Below the pieces are notes generated by a model. That model searched no databases, was not told the DNA's origin, and saw nothing but the letters and a program-made list of their open reading frames with translations. Source: Bacteroidales bacterium (GTDB lineage: Bacteria; Bacteroidota; Bacteroidia; Bacteroidales; UBA1715). From it: 64,000 bases of DNA. The DNA is taken from the NCBI GenBank assembly GCA_024402335.1, contig JAKSTZ010000011.1, forward strand, positions 1-64,000, in the 5' to 3' direction. The position numbers and the translations under genes are program-made. This document shows, piece by piece, positions 18,416 to 28,427 of this stretch. Position 1 is the stretch's first letter; each line of letters starts with the position of its first letter.

Positions 18416-20904
18416 AACTCATCCCAAAAGATACTATTCTTCCATTCGGATTTAATGGTAATGTGTTCTTTATAGAAGTAGATTTTTTCTGGTTGTCGTT
18501 TAGTTTCAATACAACCTGAATCCCATTTTTCATTATTGTTTTCGTCAACAAAGCATCTGAGACTATAATTTCCTGCGGGAATATTTTCGAAATGTATTTC
18601 TCCATTTTTCATAGATGCATAAAATTGTTGTGCATCTTTACTTTCACTTGATTCTATTACAAATACAAGATTGTTTGTTGGAAATCCAGTGTTGTTTTTT
18701 ATTTGTAATTCACCAAAACCTTCTTTCTTAGGTGATTGGAATGTGTAGGCAATGCTGTCGTTTGCATCACCAAAAGTGTCGGTAAATGTAGAATCTGGAA
18801 TTACAAGGGTATAATTAGTGTTTGTGTTCCAATCTGCATAGAGTGCAAATGTTCGTTCTGAATTTGTATTGTGTATAGAAAAAGGAACAGAAAATACTAT
18901 AGGATTTTCATTTTGTGCTACTGTCAATTCTGCCGTTAATTCTTTGGATGCCGAAGCGAAGGTGTCAACAAGAGCTCCTTTTTTAAGAGTTAAAACGTAT
19001 TGCTCTCCATCGATTGCGGCATGATTAATTTCTATAATTCGTGACGAATTTTTTGCCTCCGAAATACTTGTAATAACCGATGTCTCTGTTGAATCGGCAG
19101 GATTTATTAAGGTGAACAAGCTATCGACTATAGTTTGGATAGGATTGTTGCAAATCAAACGTAGTGGCTCATAAGAACGGAATTGTTCTTTTTGCTCGTC
19201 GGCAAGATGTACGAGCAATCGTTTGTGTGAAGTTGCAGATTTATATAATTTCTGAACTGCCACATCCTTTTTAAGATTGAAGTTCTTGGTTGCAATAGTG
19301 CCGTTATTAAGAGGATATTGAACCGTAATTGCCAGATTTTTCAAACGTAAAGCATTGCTATTGTCTTTTAACCAATACAAGAGAGCATTACTTTTTTCAT
19401 CGTATTCGCAATAGTACCAATCCTGAATGTCTGGCAGGCCGTCTAACGTGACGGTAACTTTTTGTGGGTCAATTGCTTTTGCAAAATAAACAGCAAATCG
19501 TTCACCAGTTTCTTTATATTTGAGAGCGACTTGTTCTGGGTAGTGATATTTTGGTCTATATGAATAGTCGTTATACAATTGTAATTTTTCAAATCCTGTT
19601 TTTGTGGTATCACAAGATTCGTAGATTTTAATCTTTTCAAAGTCTTTGTTTGCAATTGGTCGTGAAAGTGTGAGATAGATACTGTCGCCGGCAAATACTT
19701 TGTTGTTCTTTTCTATACTTGAATTTACCATAAGACGTTGTGCTAAATCTTTCGTAGATTCTACAACTATCGTATCTGTGTTCGTTTTCTCGCTATCTTT
19801 AGAAACACGGTACGTCAGCAATATTTTTGCCGAGTCGGAATTCATAAGACTTGTATCTGTTAACCAAAAAACGAGACTGTCGGAACTTATATATTCTGTA
19901 ATATAATTTCCTGGAACTGTAAACTTCACATCTGTTGGTTTGTTTTCTTTTGCTGCAAGTTTACAAGCGACTGCATATTTTGAGATGCGTTTGTTTGACT
20001 GCAGAGACTGTTCCCATACTTCGTTAGGGAAGAGGGAAAGTTGTATGTTTTGGTCAGACCAGCGAGTTTTTTCTACAAGATTGAATGAATCCTTAACTGG
20101 TTTAATTTGAATGCTATCTTCAAAGTCTTCGAATCGTATGGTATCGTTGTGCGTAAACCAAACAGTATCAATGAATCGCTCTGCAGTTGGATTAAAAATG
20201 GTATCTAAAAAAGCGATTTTTTCCGAAGGTTGATTAAACATGTAATCTTTGTCGGAATCTTCTAAAGCATAGATTTTATAAGGCTTAGCTTCTATGTTGA
20301 GGAACGAAAATTCTCCTTTTTTTGACGTTTGTGTAATGTATCGTGGTTTCGTTGTTTTGAAAGCTGTGTCGCTTAAGTTGTCGTATAAAAGTACGTACGC
20401 ATGTTCGGGGATTTTGCCATTCTCTGCATACGATACTTTTCCCGCAATACGCATGGTGTCGATGCCAGTGCCTGTAGAAAAAGCATAAATGTATTGTCCG
20501 GTGACGTTTTCCTCCGACAAGTCTTTGATTGCTCCGTTAAAATTGAATGTGTATGTTGTGTTTGGTTGCAAATTCTGTTTTGACAAGTCTATTGTCATTT
20601 TTTTCTTTTTAACGGTAATGTTTGGCTTCTCTTCAAGCATAGGAGAAATCATACAGTTGTCGTCTACATTTTCAAGCGCGATGAATTCGTTGAATTTTAC
20701 AACAATTTTTTGTGGAGCTATATTCTGTGAATTGTTTTTAGGTGATTCAAAAACAGCATATGGTGCAATTGTATCAACTGGTCCACCGGTCGGAGATGAT
20801 TCACGTGCGCAGTTCGTAAGTGTAAATACAAAAGGGATTGCACATAGAATTGCAAATAGAATTTTATGTGTGCTAAATGTATTGTATGTAATACTTTGCT
20901 TCAT
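18412..20904 (-). CDS. Big_5 (bacterial Ig-like) lipoprotein
   Basis: This 830-residue protein has a lipoprotein signal ending in TLTNC and then SPTGGPVDTIAP, the hallmark start of a conserved Bacteroidota lipoprotein family. The first domain (about 45-145) is a Big_5 Ig-like domain (PKNNSQNIAPQKIVVKFNEFI ... FSTGTGID); further strand-rich domains follow. The C-terminal part resembles a carboxypeptidase-regulatory-like fold (ENIPAGNYSLRCFVDENNNEKWDSG). Probably an outer-membrane lipoprotein; its role is unknown. The ATG lies 7 nt from the -7 box. It shares 4 nt of its 3' end with the convergent helical-protein gene. Confidence 0.85.
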   Translation of the reverse strand: MKQSITYNTFSTHKILFAILCAIPFVFTLTNCARESSPTGGPVDTIAPYAVFESPKNNSQNIAPQKIVVKFNEFIALENVDDNCMISPMLEEKPNITVKKKKMTIDLSKQNLQPNTTYTFNFNGAIKDLSEENVTGQYIYAFSTGTGIDTMRIAGKVSYAENGKIPEHAYVLLYDNLSDTAFKTTKPRYITQTSKKGEFSFLNIEAKPYKIYALEDSDKDYMFNQPSEKIAFLDTIFNPTAERFIDTVWFTHNDTIRFEDFEDSIQIKPVKDSFNLVEKTRWSDQNIQLSLFPNEVWEQSLQSNKRISKYAVACKLAAKENKPTDVKFTVPGNYITEYISSDSLVFWLTDTSLMNSDSAKILLTYRVSKDSEKTNTDTIVVESTKDLAQRLMVNSSIEKNNKVFAGDSIYLTLSRPIANKDFEKIKIYESCDTTKTGFEKLQLYNDYSYRPKYHYPEQVALKYKETGERFAVYFAKAIDPQKVTVTLDGLPDIQDWYYCEYDEKSNALLYWLKDNSNALRLKNLAITVQYPLNNGTIATKNFNLKKDVAVQKLYKSATSHKRLLVHLADEQKEQFRSYEPLRLICNNPIQTIVDSLFTLINPADSTETSVITSISEAKNSSRIIEINHAAIDGEQYVLTLKKGALVDTFASASKELTAELTVAQNENPIVFSVPFSIHNTNSERTFALYADWNTNTNYTLVIPDSTFTDTFGDANDSIAYTFQSPKKEGFGELQIKNNTGFPTNNLVFVIESSESKDAQQFYASMKNGEIHFENIPAGNYSLRCFVDENNNEKWDSGCIETKRQPEKIYFYKEHITIKSEWKNSIFWDEF

Positions 20905-20911
20905 ATCGCAC

Positions 20912-20919
20912 CAAAAGTA
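20912..20919 (-). promoter_or_regulatory. -7 box of the Big_5 lipoprotein gene
   Basis: TACTTTTG on the minus strand, with only 7 nt (GTGCGAT) before the ATG. A CAAA at 20942-20945 (TTTG on the minus strand, 22-nt spacer) may be the -33 element. Confidence 0.6.
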
Positions 20920-20948
20920 CTATTTTAATTGGGAATAATCACAAAAAA

Positions 20949-21668
20949 CTAATACTTGTTCGCTACAGCTTTCATGGCGGAAAGTAGTGTAGGGTTTTTT
21001 TCTATAATTGTTCCTATTACAGCAATGTCGGCACCTGAATCATATACTTGTTGCAATGCTTCGGTTGTTCGTATTCCGCCACCAACAATTAATGGGATAG
21101 AACAATGTTTTTTGATTTGTGCAATTGTAATAGGATTAACTATAGTGTTTGCTCCGCTACCGCCTTCCAAATAGAGAGCTTTCAGTCCTAATAATTCTCC
21201 AGCAAGTGCAGTTGCTACAGCAATGTCTGGCTTATTGTATGGGATGGGTCTCGTGTTGCTCATGTATTCAACCGATGTTGCTCCTCCGCAGTCTATAAGC
21301 ATGTAGCCTGTAGGGATGGCTTCCAGTTTGGATTGTTTTATGATTGGTGCGGAAACCACGTGGTTTCCAATTAAAAATTCTGCATTTCTTCCCGATATAA
21401 GCGAAAGGAATAAAATTGCATCGGCATTTCCTGCAACTTGACTTGCATTACCAGGAAATAAAATCACTGGGCCGGAAAAATTCTTCTTTATAACAGAAAC
21501 GGAATGTTCAGTGCTTGTTGTTACTAAGCTACCACCAACGAATATATAGTCAACCTTTTCTTTTTCTGCAGACAAAGAGATTGTTTGCAAACTTTCGTCG
21601 GTATGTTTGTCGGGATCAATTAAAAGAGCCAATTGTTTCCGTTGTTGTAGAAATGAATTGTATATCAT
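20949..21668 (-). CDS. Geranylgeranylglyceryl phosphate synthase family (GGGPS/PcrB)
   Basis: This 239-residue TIM-barrel protein has LLIDPDKH near the N-terminus, a YLEGGSGA motif and VGGGIRT at the phosphate site, all typical of the GGGPS family. These enzymes join glycerol 1-phosphate to a polyprenyl diphosphate, the first step to archaeal-type ether lipids. Bacteroidota carry members of the group that use geranylgeranyl diphosphate. The product's fate in this bacterium is not known. It starts 5 nt downstream of the phosphopantetheinyl transferase gene and ends a four-gene operon. Confidence 0.95.
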   Translation of the reverse strand: MIYNSFLQQRKQLALLIDPDKHTDESLQTISLSAEKEKVDYIFVGGSLVTTSTEHSVSVIKKNFSGPVILFPGNASQVAGNADAILFLSLISGRNAEFLIGNHVVSAPIIKQSKLEAIPTGYMLIDCGGATSVEYMSNTRPIPYNKPDIAVATALAGELLGLKALYLEGGSGANTIVNPITIAQIKKHCSIPLIVGGGIRTTEALQQVYDSGADIAVIGTIIEKNPTLLSAMKAVANKY

Positions 21669-21673
21669 TGTTC

Positions 21674-22270
21674 TTACATTTTTTCACTAGCCCAGACGAG
21701 GCAGAATTTATCGTTGCGAAAATACGATAATTTTATGTCATTCAGTTGTTTCCCTTCGAGAATAATAGAACCTTGTAATTGTTCTTCACCGTCTTTTTTA
21801 ACAGAAAAGTCTAATAAATCGTATGACGCATTGGTTAACTTAAACAATGTTTCTTTTGCGGACCAAAGGAGAATCAAGTCTTCCAAGGAAGAGAACTCCT
21901 TTGATTCTTCGGCGCGAACAAATTTTTCTGTGATTCGGAAAACCTGCTGGCGAAATTCTTCAATGTCTACGGCAACGGAGTGAGTCTTACTCACGATAAC
22001 TGCCACATAAGATTTGGAGTGTGAGATAGATATAAATGTTCCGTCCATTATTGGTTTCCCCGACTTTTCGTAGGATACTTCTTTATAGTTAGTTCCCAAA
22101 ATTTCTCGTAGCAGCAGTCGGGACTGTACGAATTCAATTTTTCTGTTTTCGTTGTTTATGGTCGAAACATGTTCAATCTCTTGTTTAGATAACGCCGATA
22201 AATTATTATGCAATATGTTGTTATCTTTTTCGTTAACGACTAAAATATATTGTTCGTTCTCAAATTTCAT
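21674..22270 (-). CDS. 4'-phosphopantetheinyl transferase superfamily protein (Sfp-type)
   Basis: This 198-residue protein has the two PPTase landmarks: VAVDIEEFRQQ (Asp and Glu for magnesium) and WSAKETLFKL. SISHSKSYVAV fits the substrate-binding strand. It moves the phosphopantetheine arm of coenzyme A onto a carrier protein. It could serve acyl carrier protein or a secondary-metabolite carrier; no synthase gene is nearby. It is 4 nt from the S41 protease gene and 5 nt from GGGPS. Confidence 0.9.
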   Translation of the reverse strand: MKFENEQYILVVNEKDNNILHNNLSALSKQEIEHVSTINNENRKIEFVQSRLLLREILGTNYKEVSYEKSGKPIMDGTFISISHSKSYVAVIVSKTHSVAVDIEEFRQQVFRITEKFVRAEESKEFSSLEDLILLWSAKETLFKLTNASYDLLDFSVKKDGEEQLQGSIILEGKQLNDIKLSYFRNDKFCLVWASEKM

Positions 22271-22274
22271 AATA

Positions 22275-23849
22275 CTATTTTAGTAGTTCAACAGCTCTTA
22301 GAATTGTCTTGTCGTCGGTGTTATATAATTCATAGAATGCGTTGTCTCCGAGCACATTGCGTATAACATAACAACAGAATAATTTTTGTTCCCATTCAGA
22401 TTCTGATTTACTGAGTTTGCCTTTCTTTATATTTTGATTATCAGCTTCTTTATAAACTTTATCTAAAGAAAACATTTTATTGCAGATAGCTTGAATTGCT
22501 TTTACATTTTCTTGTTTAGAAAGTAGGTCTCTGTTTTGATCTGTGAATTCAAAAGCATAGTTGTAAACGATGCTCTTGGCTGTAATATCTTGGAAGAATT
22601 GTGAATATGTGGTTGTGTCAAGAGCAACAAATATGTCGGGCATAATGCCACCGCCACCATATACGATTTTACCAGTTTTGGTCGTGAATTTTAGAGAATC
22701 AGGAAAATGTATACTATCGGCATCGTACATTTCTCCATGGGAATAACGGTCAACTAATTCTCTGTCGTAGTCAGATAGTTTGCCGTTGTAAGGCTTTTGT
22801 ATGCATCGTCCTGAAGGCGTATAAAATTTCTTTGTCGAAAGTCGCACAACCGAACTGTCACGAAGAACAAAGTCTTCATTTACAACGCCTTTACCGTATG
22901 AGCGTCTACCAATTACCGTTCCCCGACCGTTGTCTTGCATTGCGCCGGCAAATATTTCGCTTGCCGAAGCGGAGTATTCATTAATAAGAACTGCCATATC
23001 AATGTCTCTACATGTTCCATTGCCTTCGGCTGTAAAGTATTCGGCAGGTTCTTTTTTCCCTTTTGTAAACACAATTGTATCGCCTTGCGAAAGGAATTCA
23101 TTTGCAAGGTCGATAGCTGTATAAAGCAGTCCGCCGCCATTGTCTCGCAAATCAACGATAAGTTTTTGTAAGCCATGTTGTTTCATTTTTGAAACAGCAG
23201 AAAGGAATTCGTCGTGAGTTGTTTGCGAGAAACAATCAATCGCAATGTAGCCGATTTTGTCGGTTATCATGTAAGCGCTTTCTACGCTTGTAATAGGAAT
23301 CGCACCTCGTGTAATCTCAAATGTAAGTAAATCTGGCACGTTTAAACGTTTTATGCCGACTTTTACTTTTGTTCCGCGTGGTCCCTTTAATAATTTTATG
23401 GTTTTTTCATTTGTTATGCCATTTCCTGCAATAATAGAATCGTTTACGCTTACAATTCTGTCTCCTGCGTGTATGTCTAATTTTTCTGATGGACCGCCGT
23501 GTATTACTTGTACAATAACTATTGTGTCGTTTTGAATAACGAACTGTACTCCAATACCGTCGAAAGAGCCTAAAATAGGATCTATCATTTCACGATAGTT
23601 GTCCGTTGTAATGTACGATGAATGTGGATCAAGTTTTTCGAAAAGAGGAAGCATTAGATTATTACTGATGCTATCTATATTAATGTCTTCCACATAATTA
23701 TTTCGTATTAATTGAAGTATTTCTTCAATTTTTGATGTTGGTTGTATGCCTCTTCTTGGGACAGTTGTAAATTGTCTTTGAAGTAACATTCCTCCAGCAA
23801 ATGCAACAGCAAGTAGGAGTGGAAGTAATATCCGGATTTTGTTATTCAT
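22275..23849 (-). CDS. S41 family C-terminal processing peptidase (CtpA/Prc-type)
   Basis: From ATG 23849 this is 524 residues; the longer frame begins with TTG. It has an N-terminal signal or anchor (ILLPLLLAVAFAGGMLL), a PDZ domain (about 95-165, FDGIGVQFV ... PSEKLDIHAGDRIVSVN) and the S41 protease core. The catalytic Ser motif NEYSASASEIFAGAMQDN lies near residue 295 and the catalytic Lys in SYGKGVV near 320. It probably trims or degrades envelope proteins in the periplasm. It overlaps the dCMP deaminase gene by 8 nt. Confidence 0.95.
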   Translation of the reverse strand: MNNKIRILLPLLLAVAFAGGMLLQRQFTTVPRRGIQPTSKIEEILQLIRNNYVEDINIDSISNNLMLPLFEKLDPHSSYITTDNYREMIDPILGSFDGIGVQFVIQNDTIVIVQVIHGGPSEKLDIHAGDRIVSVNDSIIAGNGITNEKTIKLLKGPRGTKVKVGIKRLNVPDLLTFEITRGAIPITSVESAYMITDKIGYIAIDCFSQTTHDEFLSAVSKMKQHGLQKLIVDLRDNGGGLLYTAIDLANEFLSQGDTIVFTKGKKEPAEYFTAEGNGTCRDIDMAVLINEYSASASEIFAGAMQDNGRGTVIGRRSYGKGVVNEDFVLRDSSVVRLSTKKFYTPSGRCIQKPYNGKLSDYDRELVDRYSHGEMYDADSIHFPDSLKFTTKTGKIVYGGGGIMPDIFVALDTTTYSQFFQDITAKSIVYNYAFEFTDQNRDLLSKQENVKAIQAICNKMFSLDKVYKEADNQNIKKGKLSKSESEWEQKLFCCYVIRNVLGDNAFYELYNTDDKTILRAVELLK

Positions 23850-24288
23850 CAACTGAGATTTGAAGAACTTCTATGTTTGCTCTTTTTAAAAGCTGAATAC
23901 CATCATCTATGCGGTATGGTTCGGAATAGACAACTTTCTTTATCCCAGATTGTATGATGAGTTTTGCGCATTCTATACAAGGAGAAGTAGTTACATATAA
24001 CGTTGCGCCGTCGCTGTTGTTGGCTGATTTTGCTACTTTGGTAATGGCGTTTGCTTCGGCATGAAGCACGTATGCTTTTGTCTTTCCGTCCTCATCTTCA
24101 CAAATGTTTTCGAAGCCGGAAGGCGTTCCGTTAAAACCGTCGGAAATAATCATTTTGTCTTTTACAATCAAGGCACCAACTTGTCTGCGGATGCAATATG
24201 AGTTTTCTGCCCATATTTTCGCCATACGTAGATATCGTTTATCTAATTGTAGTTGCTTCTCTGTCAATATTTTGTAATCGCAAGCCAT
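23842..24288 (-). CDS. dCMP/cytidine deaminase family (ComEB-type)
   Basis: This 148-residue zinc deaminase has the catalytic HAE at residues 76-78 (HAEANAI) and the zinc cysteines in PCIEC (residues 103-107). The insert GFNGTPSGFENICED between strands is typical of deoxycytidylate deaminase, which makes dUMP for dTMP synthesis. It is the first gene of the operon with the S41 protease, PPTase and GGGPS, and diverges from the glycosyltransferase gene. A poor box (TACCTTGC) is all I see upstream. Confidence 0.93.
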   Translation of the reverse strand: MACDYKILTEKQLQLDKRYLRMAKIWAENSYCIRRQVGALIVKDKMIISDGFNGTPSGFENICEDEDGKTKAYVLHAEANAITKVAKSANNSDGATLYVTTSPCIECAKLIIQSGIKKVVYSEPYRIDDGIQLLKRANIEVLQISVDE

Positions 24289-24372
24289 ACTATGTTCTTA
24301 AATTGGCCGCAAGGTACAAATTTCTTAGAAAAGATTGTGCGATAAAACGCTATTTAGCAAGGCTAAATATAT

Positions 24373-24380
24373 TATATTTG
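24373..24380 (+). promoter_or_regulatory. -7 box of the glycosyltransferase gene
   Basis: TATATTTG, 24 nt before ATG 24405. It lies inside the longer upstream frame and so supports the internal start. Confidence 0.65.
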
Positions 24381-24404
24381 TTCTTGTCTTTTTATGTGGA
24401 AAAT

Positions 24405-25631
24405 ATGGGAAAGGCTCGTGTTTTATATATTTCGTATGATGGAATGACCGACAATTTAGGTCAATCGCAGGTTATTCCGTATTTGATAGGATTGACTCAG
24501 AAAGGTTATTCTATTACCATTCTAAGTTGTGAGAAACCGTTAGCTTTTGAACAAAGAGAAAAACATATTTCTGCTCTTCTGAAAAAGAATGATATCTCGT
24601 GGGAACCTATTCCCTATACGGCAAAACCTCCGATTTTTTCGACATTGTATGATATTCGTATGATGCAAAAAAAAGCAAAGGAGATAGTTGTAAAGCAACA
24701 AATTGAATTGGTACATTGTAGAAGTTATATTAGTGCCCATATCGGACGTTTCTGTCAGAAAGAATTCGGTATTCCTTGGGTTTTTGACATGCGTGGTTTT
24801 TGGGCAGACGAGCGGGTAGAAGGTGGTATTTGGAATACTTCAAAATGGATGTATAGGTTAGTCTACAATTATTTCAAAAACGCAGAAAAAGAATTTATTA
24901 CAAAATCTAATTATATAATTAGTTTAACTAAAAATGGTGCAGAGGAAATTCAGTCTTGGACCGAATACCAGCAAGCTAAAACGCCGATACAAGTGATACC
25001 TTGTTGTGCCGATTTGCACCTGTTTCGATATAATAAGAATTTAGACTCTGTACGAAAGAAATTGCATATCTCAGAATCTAATTTTGTCGTTAGTTATTTA
25101 GGTTCCTTTGGTACTTGGTACATGACAGAAGAAATGTTTGATTTCTTCAAAGTTTTGTATGAAAAGAACAATAATGCTGTCTTTCTCTGCATTACACCAG
25201 ACAATCCTGATAAATTGGACTCTATTGCAATTCGAAAAGACATACCTCGTTCGGCATTACGTGTTGTTAAAGCGAATCGAGAAGATGTTCCTCTTTATGC
25301 TTCCTTATCGAATTGGTCGTTGTTTTTTATAAAACCGGTGTATTCGAAAAAAGCATCTTCTCCAACAAAAATGGGTGAACTGCTTTCTTTAGGGATTCCA
25401 TTAGTATGTAATGGTGGAGTTGGCGATGTGGATACAATTATGAAAGATTGCGACCAAGGCTATGTTGTGAATTCATTTACGGAAAATGAATATGCTGCCG
25501 TCGCAGAAAAAATTCTGTTGGATTTAAATCCTAACAGAGAAAAGCTCCGTTCTGTTGCTGAAAAATACTATTCGCTGGAGCGTGGAGTTGAATTGTATGA
25601 AGAAGTTTATAGGAACTGTTTAAGTGATTGA
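24405..25631 (+). CDS. Glycosyltransferase (GT4-like)
   Basis: I place the start at ATG 24405 (GKARVLYISYDGM), giving 408 residues. The 69 extra codons upstream overlap the divergent deaminase gene and a -7 box and are not protein-like. The protein has a GT-B fold: an N-terminal acceptor half with VLYISYDGMTDNLGQSQVIPYL, HCRSYISAHIGRF and FDMRGFWADE, and a C-terminal donor half with VVSYLGSFGTWYMTEE and the nucleotide-sugar region SSPTKMGELLSLGIPLV. This matches GT4-like surface-sugar enzymes. Donor and acceptor are unknown. The CPBP gene follows after 9 nt and is probably cotranscribed. Confidence 0.9.
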   Translation: MGKARVLYISYDGMTDNLGQSQVIPYLIGLTQKGYSITILSCEKPLAFEQREKHISALLKKNDISWEPIPYTAKPPIFSTLYDIRMMQKKAKEIVVKQQIELVHCRSYISAHIGRFCQKEFGIPWVFDMRGFWADERVEGGIWNTSKWMYRLVYNYFKNAEKEFITKSNYIISLTKNGAEEIQSWTEYQQAKTPIQVIPCCADLHLFRYNKNLDSVRKKLHISESNFVVSYLGSFGTWYMTEEMFDFFKVLYEKNNNAVFLCITPDNPDKLDSIAIRKDIPRSALRVVKANREDVPLYASLSNWSLFFIKPVYSKKASSPTKMGELLSLGIPLVCNGGVGDVDTIMKDCDQGYVVNSFTENEYAAVAEKILLDLNPNREKLRSVAEKYYSLERGVELYEEVYRNCLSD

Positions 25632-25640
25632 TAAATAGTC

Positions 25641-26510
25641 ATGAAAGGTAAATTATTTCAATTTTTACTTGTATTATTTTTTATAAGTTTTGTTTCAGCT
25701 TCCTGTTTCTATTTTTTAGGTGGAAACTATAATTCTTTGGGCGGTACAATCTTTGCAGCGGTTTATATGTTCATACCAATAATATCGGTACTTATTGTAC
25801 AATCTCTACAAAAGGAACCATTGTTGAAAGGACTAGGGACATCATTCCGCATAAATAAATGGTTTTTCTTTGGTTGGTTGCTCATGCCAATCTATAGTGT
25901 TCTTATATTGTTTTGCTCGACTATTGTACCTGGAACGACTTTTTCAACAGAAACGCCCCTGCTTTTGAATGCTATGGAAGAGTTGTCGAAAACTATCCCT
26001 AATGCAAATGCTTGGTTGGTGATGCTAATAGTTATTGTTTCTGGTCTTTGGGCAGGTCTTACAATAAATGCGGTATTTGCCTATGGTGAAGAAATAGCAT
26101 GGCGTGGTTGGCTTTTGCGTGAATGTAGTGGAATGTCATTTTTTAAAGCTTCATTATTTAGCGGATTTATATGGGGTGTATGGCATTCTCCTGTTATTCT
26201 TATGGGACATAATTATCCGGAACATCCTGTTTTGGGTGTGTTTGTAATGATTGCTTTTTGCATGGCTGCAACTCCTTTATTCTTGTATGTCCGAATTAAG
26301 TCTCAATCTGTTATAGCAGCTGCTATTATGCACGGTACTTTGAACGCAACTGCTGGTTTATCGTTAATGTACCTTCTGCACGAACATACTTGGGGTTCAA
26401 TTATCGCTGGTCCTTGTGGATTAGTTGGAATAGCTATACTATTGTGTATTGATTTGGCAATCTTTGTATTCGATAAAGATGTTGCAATAGGGATAATTGA
26501 AAATAAATAA
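25641..26510 (+). CDS. CPBP family intramembrane glutamic endopeptidase
   Basis: This 289-residue, eight-helix or so membrane protein has the three CPBP (Abi) motifs: GEEIAWRGWLL with the catalytic Glu pair at 150-151, WGVWHSPVI with His182, and AAIMHGTLNA with His231 and Asn235. It is an inner-membrane protease of the CAAX-prenyl-endopeptidase-like family. The substrate is unknown; bacterial members process peptides or act in bacteriocin self-immunity. It follows the glycosyltransferase by 9 nt. Confidence 0.93.
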   Translation: MKGKLFQFLLVLFFISFVSASCFYFLGGNYNSLGGTIFAAVYMFIPIISVLIVQSLQKEPLLKGLGTSFRINKWFFFGWLLMPIYSVLILFCSTIVPGTTFSTETPLLLNAMEELSKTIPNANAWLVMLIVIVSGLWAGLTINAVFAYGEEIAWRGWLLRECSGMSFFKASLFSGFIWGVWHSPVILMGHNYPEHPVLGVFVMIAFCMAATPLFLYVRIKSQSVIAAAIMHGTLNATAGLSLMYLLHEHTWGSIIAGPCGLVGIAILLCIDLAIFVFDKDVAIGIIENK

Positions 26511-26530
26511 AGACGTCCCGAAGAACGTCT
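26505..26530 (-). terminator. lepA terminator with UUCG tetraloop
   Basis: On the minus strand AGACGTTC-TTCG-GGACGTCT forms an 8-bp stem (one wobble) closed by a cUUCGg tetraloop, followed by a T-rich run. It sits between the convergent CPBP and lepA genes. Confidence 0.75.
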
Positions 26531-26540
26531 CTATTACCAA

Positions 26541-28331
26541 TTAGTCGTTTAGTTTTAGAACAGCAAGGAAAGCTTTTTGTGGGATTTCAACGTTACCCAC
26601 TTGCTTCATTCTTTTCTTACCTTCTTTTTGTTTTTCAAGCAATTTACGTTTACGTGAAATATCTCCACCGTAACATTTAGCCGTCACATCTTTTCGAACG
26701 GCTTTTACTGTTTCGCGGGCAATAACCTTGGTTCCTATTGCTGCTTGAATAGCAACATCAAATTGTTGACGAGGAATCAAGCCTTTCAATTTCTCACAAA
26801 TACGTTTACCGAAGTCGTAAGCGTTATTTTGGTGAATAAGAGCCGACAATGCATCGACAGGATCACCATTTAGTAGGATATCCAATTTGGAAAGTTTTGA
26901 TTCGCGGAAACCGATAATATGGTAGTCGAACGAAGCGTATCCCTTCGAGATGCTTTTTAGTTTATCATAGAAATCGAACACAATTTCACCAAGTGGAAGT
27001 TCAAAATTGATTTCCACGCGATTTCCTGTCAAATATGTTTGATTCTTTAGAATACCTCGCTTATCGATACACAATTTCATAATCGGACCGATAAATTCAG
27101 CATTAGTAATGATTTGTGCAGCGATATAAGGTTCTTCAATGTAATCGATTGAACTTGGATCTGGCAAGTCTGTTGGGTTGTTTACAATGATTTTTTCACC
27201 TTTCTTTGTATAACAATAGTACGAAACGTTAGGTGTAGTAGTAATAACGCTCATATTAAATTCACGATCCAAACGCTCTTGTACGATTTCCATGTGAAGT
27301 AATCCTAAGAAACCACATCGGAAGCCAAATCCTAATGCAGCAGAAGACTCTGGCTGATAAGTAAGTGACGCATCGTTCAATTGTAATTTCTCCATCGAAG
27401 CACGTAATGGTTCGTAGTCTTCAGTATCTATCGGGTAAATACCGGCAAATACCATAGGCTTTACTTCTTCAAAACCTTCGATTGCTTTTTCACAAGGATT
27501 ATCGCGGTGTGTAATAGTATCACCAACTTTAACTTCACGAGCTGTTTTTATACCAGAGATAATGTAGCCAACGTCACCGGTTTTTACAACCGAACGTGGT
27601 TCCATATCAAGACGGAGAACACCAACTTCCAAGGCTTCGTATTCTTTTTTCGTATTGATGAATTTCACCAAGTCGTTTGTATGGATTTCACCGTTTAAAA
27701 CCTTGAAATAAGCGATAATACCACGGAATGAATTGAATACCGAGTCAAAAATCAATGCTTGTAAAGGCGCTTTTGGGTCACCTTTTGGAGCAGGAACTTT
27801 TTCAACTATTGCCTGAAGAATTTTTTCTACACCAAGTCCTGTTTTTCCACTTGCTTCTAAAATGTCGTTTCGGTCACAACCAATTAGTTCAACAATCTGA
27901 TCCTTAACTTCTTCCGGCATTGCACTTGGCAAATCCATTTTGTTTAGGACAGGAATAATTTCCAAATCATTTTCTATTGCAAGGTATAGATTTGAAATTG
28001 TTTGTGCTTGAATTCCTTGTGTTGCATCGACAATAAGAAGGGCTCCTTCGCAGGCTGCAATTGAACGGGAAACTTCATACGAAAAATCCACGTGTCCCGG
28101 AGTGTCGATAAGATTGAGCACATATTTCTGACCGTTATAGGTGTAATCCATTTGGATAGCGTGGCTTTTGATAGTAATACCACGTTCTCGTTCCAAATCC
28201 ATATCATCAAGAATTTGATCTTGTGCGTCACGTTCAGAAACGGTGTGGGTAAATTCCAAAAGTCTATCGGCCAAGGTACTTTTACCGTGGTCAATATGTG
28301 CAATGATACAGAAATTGCGAATGTGCTCCAT
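26541..28331 (-). CDS. lepA: Elongation factor 4 (LepA)
   Basis: From ATG 28331 ([18 protein letters not shown]) this is 596 residues, the standard LepA length. The longer frame to 28358 overlaps a perfect -7 box. GTPase motifs are present: AHIDHGKST, the RGITIK effector, DTPGH and NKMD. The C-terminal LepA-specific domain includes [29 protein letters not shown]. It binds ribosomes and acts on stalled or mistranslocated complexes. It is monocistronic. Confidence 0.98.
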   Translation of the reverse strand: MEHIRNFCIIAHIDHGKSTLADRLLEFTHTVSERDAQDQILDDMDLERERGITIKSHAIQMDYTYNGQKYVLNLIDTPGHVDFSYEVSRSIAACEGALLIVDATQGIQAQTISNLYLAIENDLEIIPVLNKMDLPSAMPEEVKDQIVELIGCDRNDILEASGKTGLGVEKILQAIVEKVPAPKGDPKAPLQALIFDSVFNSFRGIIAYFKVLNGEIHTNDLVKFINTKKEYEALEVGVLRLDMEPRSVVKTGDVGYIISGIKTAREVKVGDTITHRDNPCEKAIEGFEEVKPMVFAGIYPIDTEDYEPLRASMEKLQLNDASLTYQPESSAALGFGFRCGFLGLLHMEIVQERLDREFNMSVITTTPNVSYYCYTKKGEKIIVNNPTDLPDPSSIDYIEEPYIAAQIITNAEFIGPIMKLCIDKRGILKNQTYLTGNRVEINFELPLGEIVFDFYDKLKSISKGYASFDYHIIGFRESKLSKLDILLNGDPVDALSALIHQNNAYDFGKRICEKLKGLIPRQQFDVAIQAAIGTKVIARETVKAVRKDVTAKCYGGDISRKRKLLEKQKEGKKRMKQVGNVEIPQKAFLAVLKLND

Positions 28332-28346
28332 CGTATATATTTTTGG

Positions 28347-28354
28347 CAAATATA
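28347..28354 (-). promoter_or_regulatory. -7 box of lepA
   Basis: TATATTTG on the minus strand, 15 nt before the lepA ATG. Confidence 0.65.
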
Positions 28355-28402
28355 ACAAAAAGGCATTAATTATCTGTTTACTATTATTTCAAACAAAAAT
28401 CG

Positions 28403-28410
28403 TATTTTTG
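28403..28410 (+). promoter_or_regulatory. -7 box of the DUF2185 gene
   Basis: TATTTTTG, 17 nt before ATG 28428. Confidence 0.65.
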
Positions 28411-28427
28411 CGTAGAATCATTTGGTT

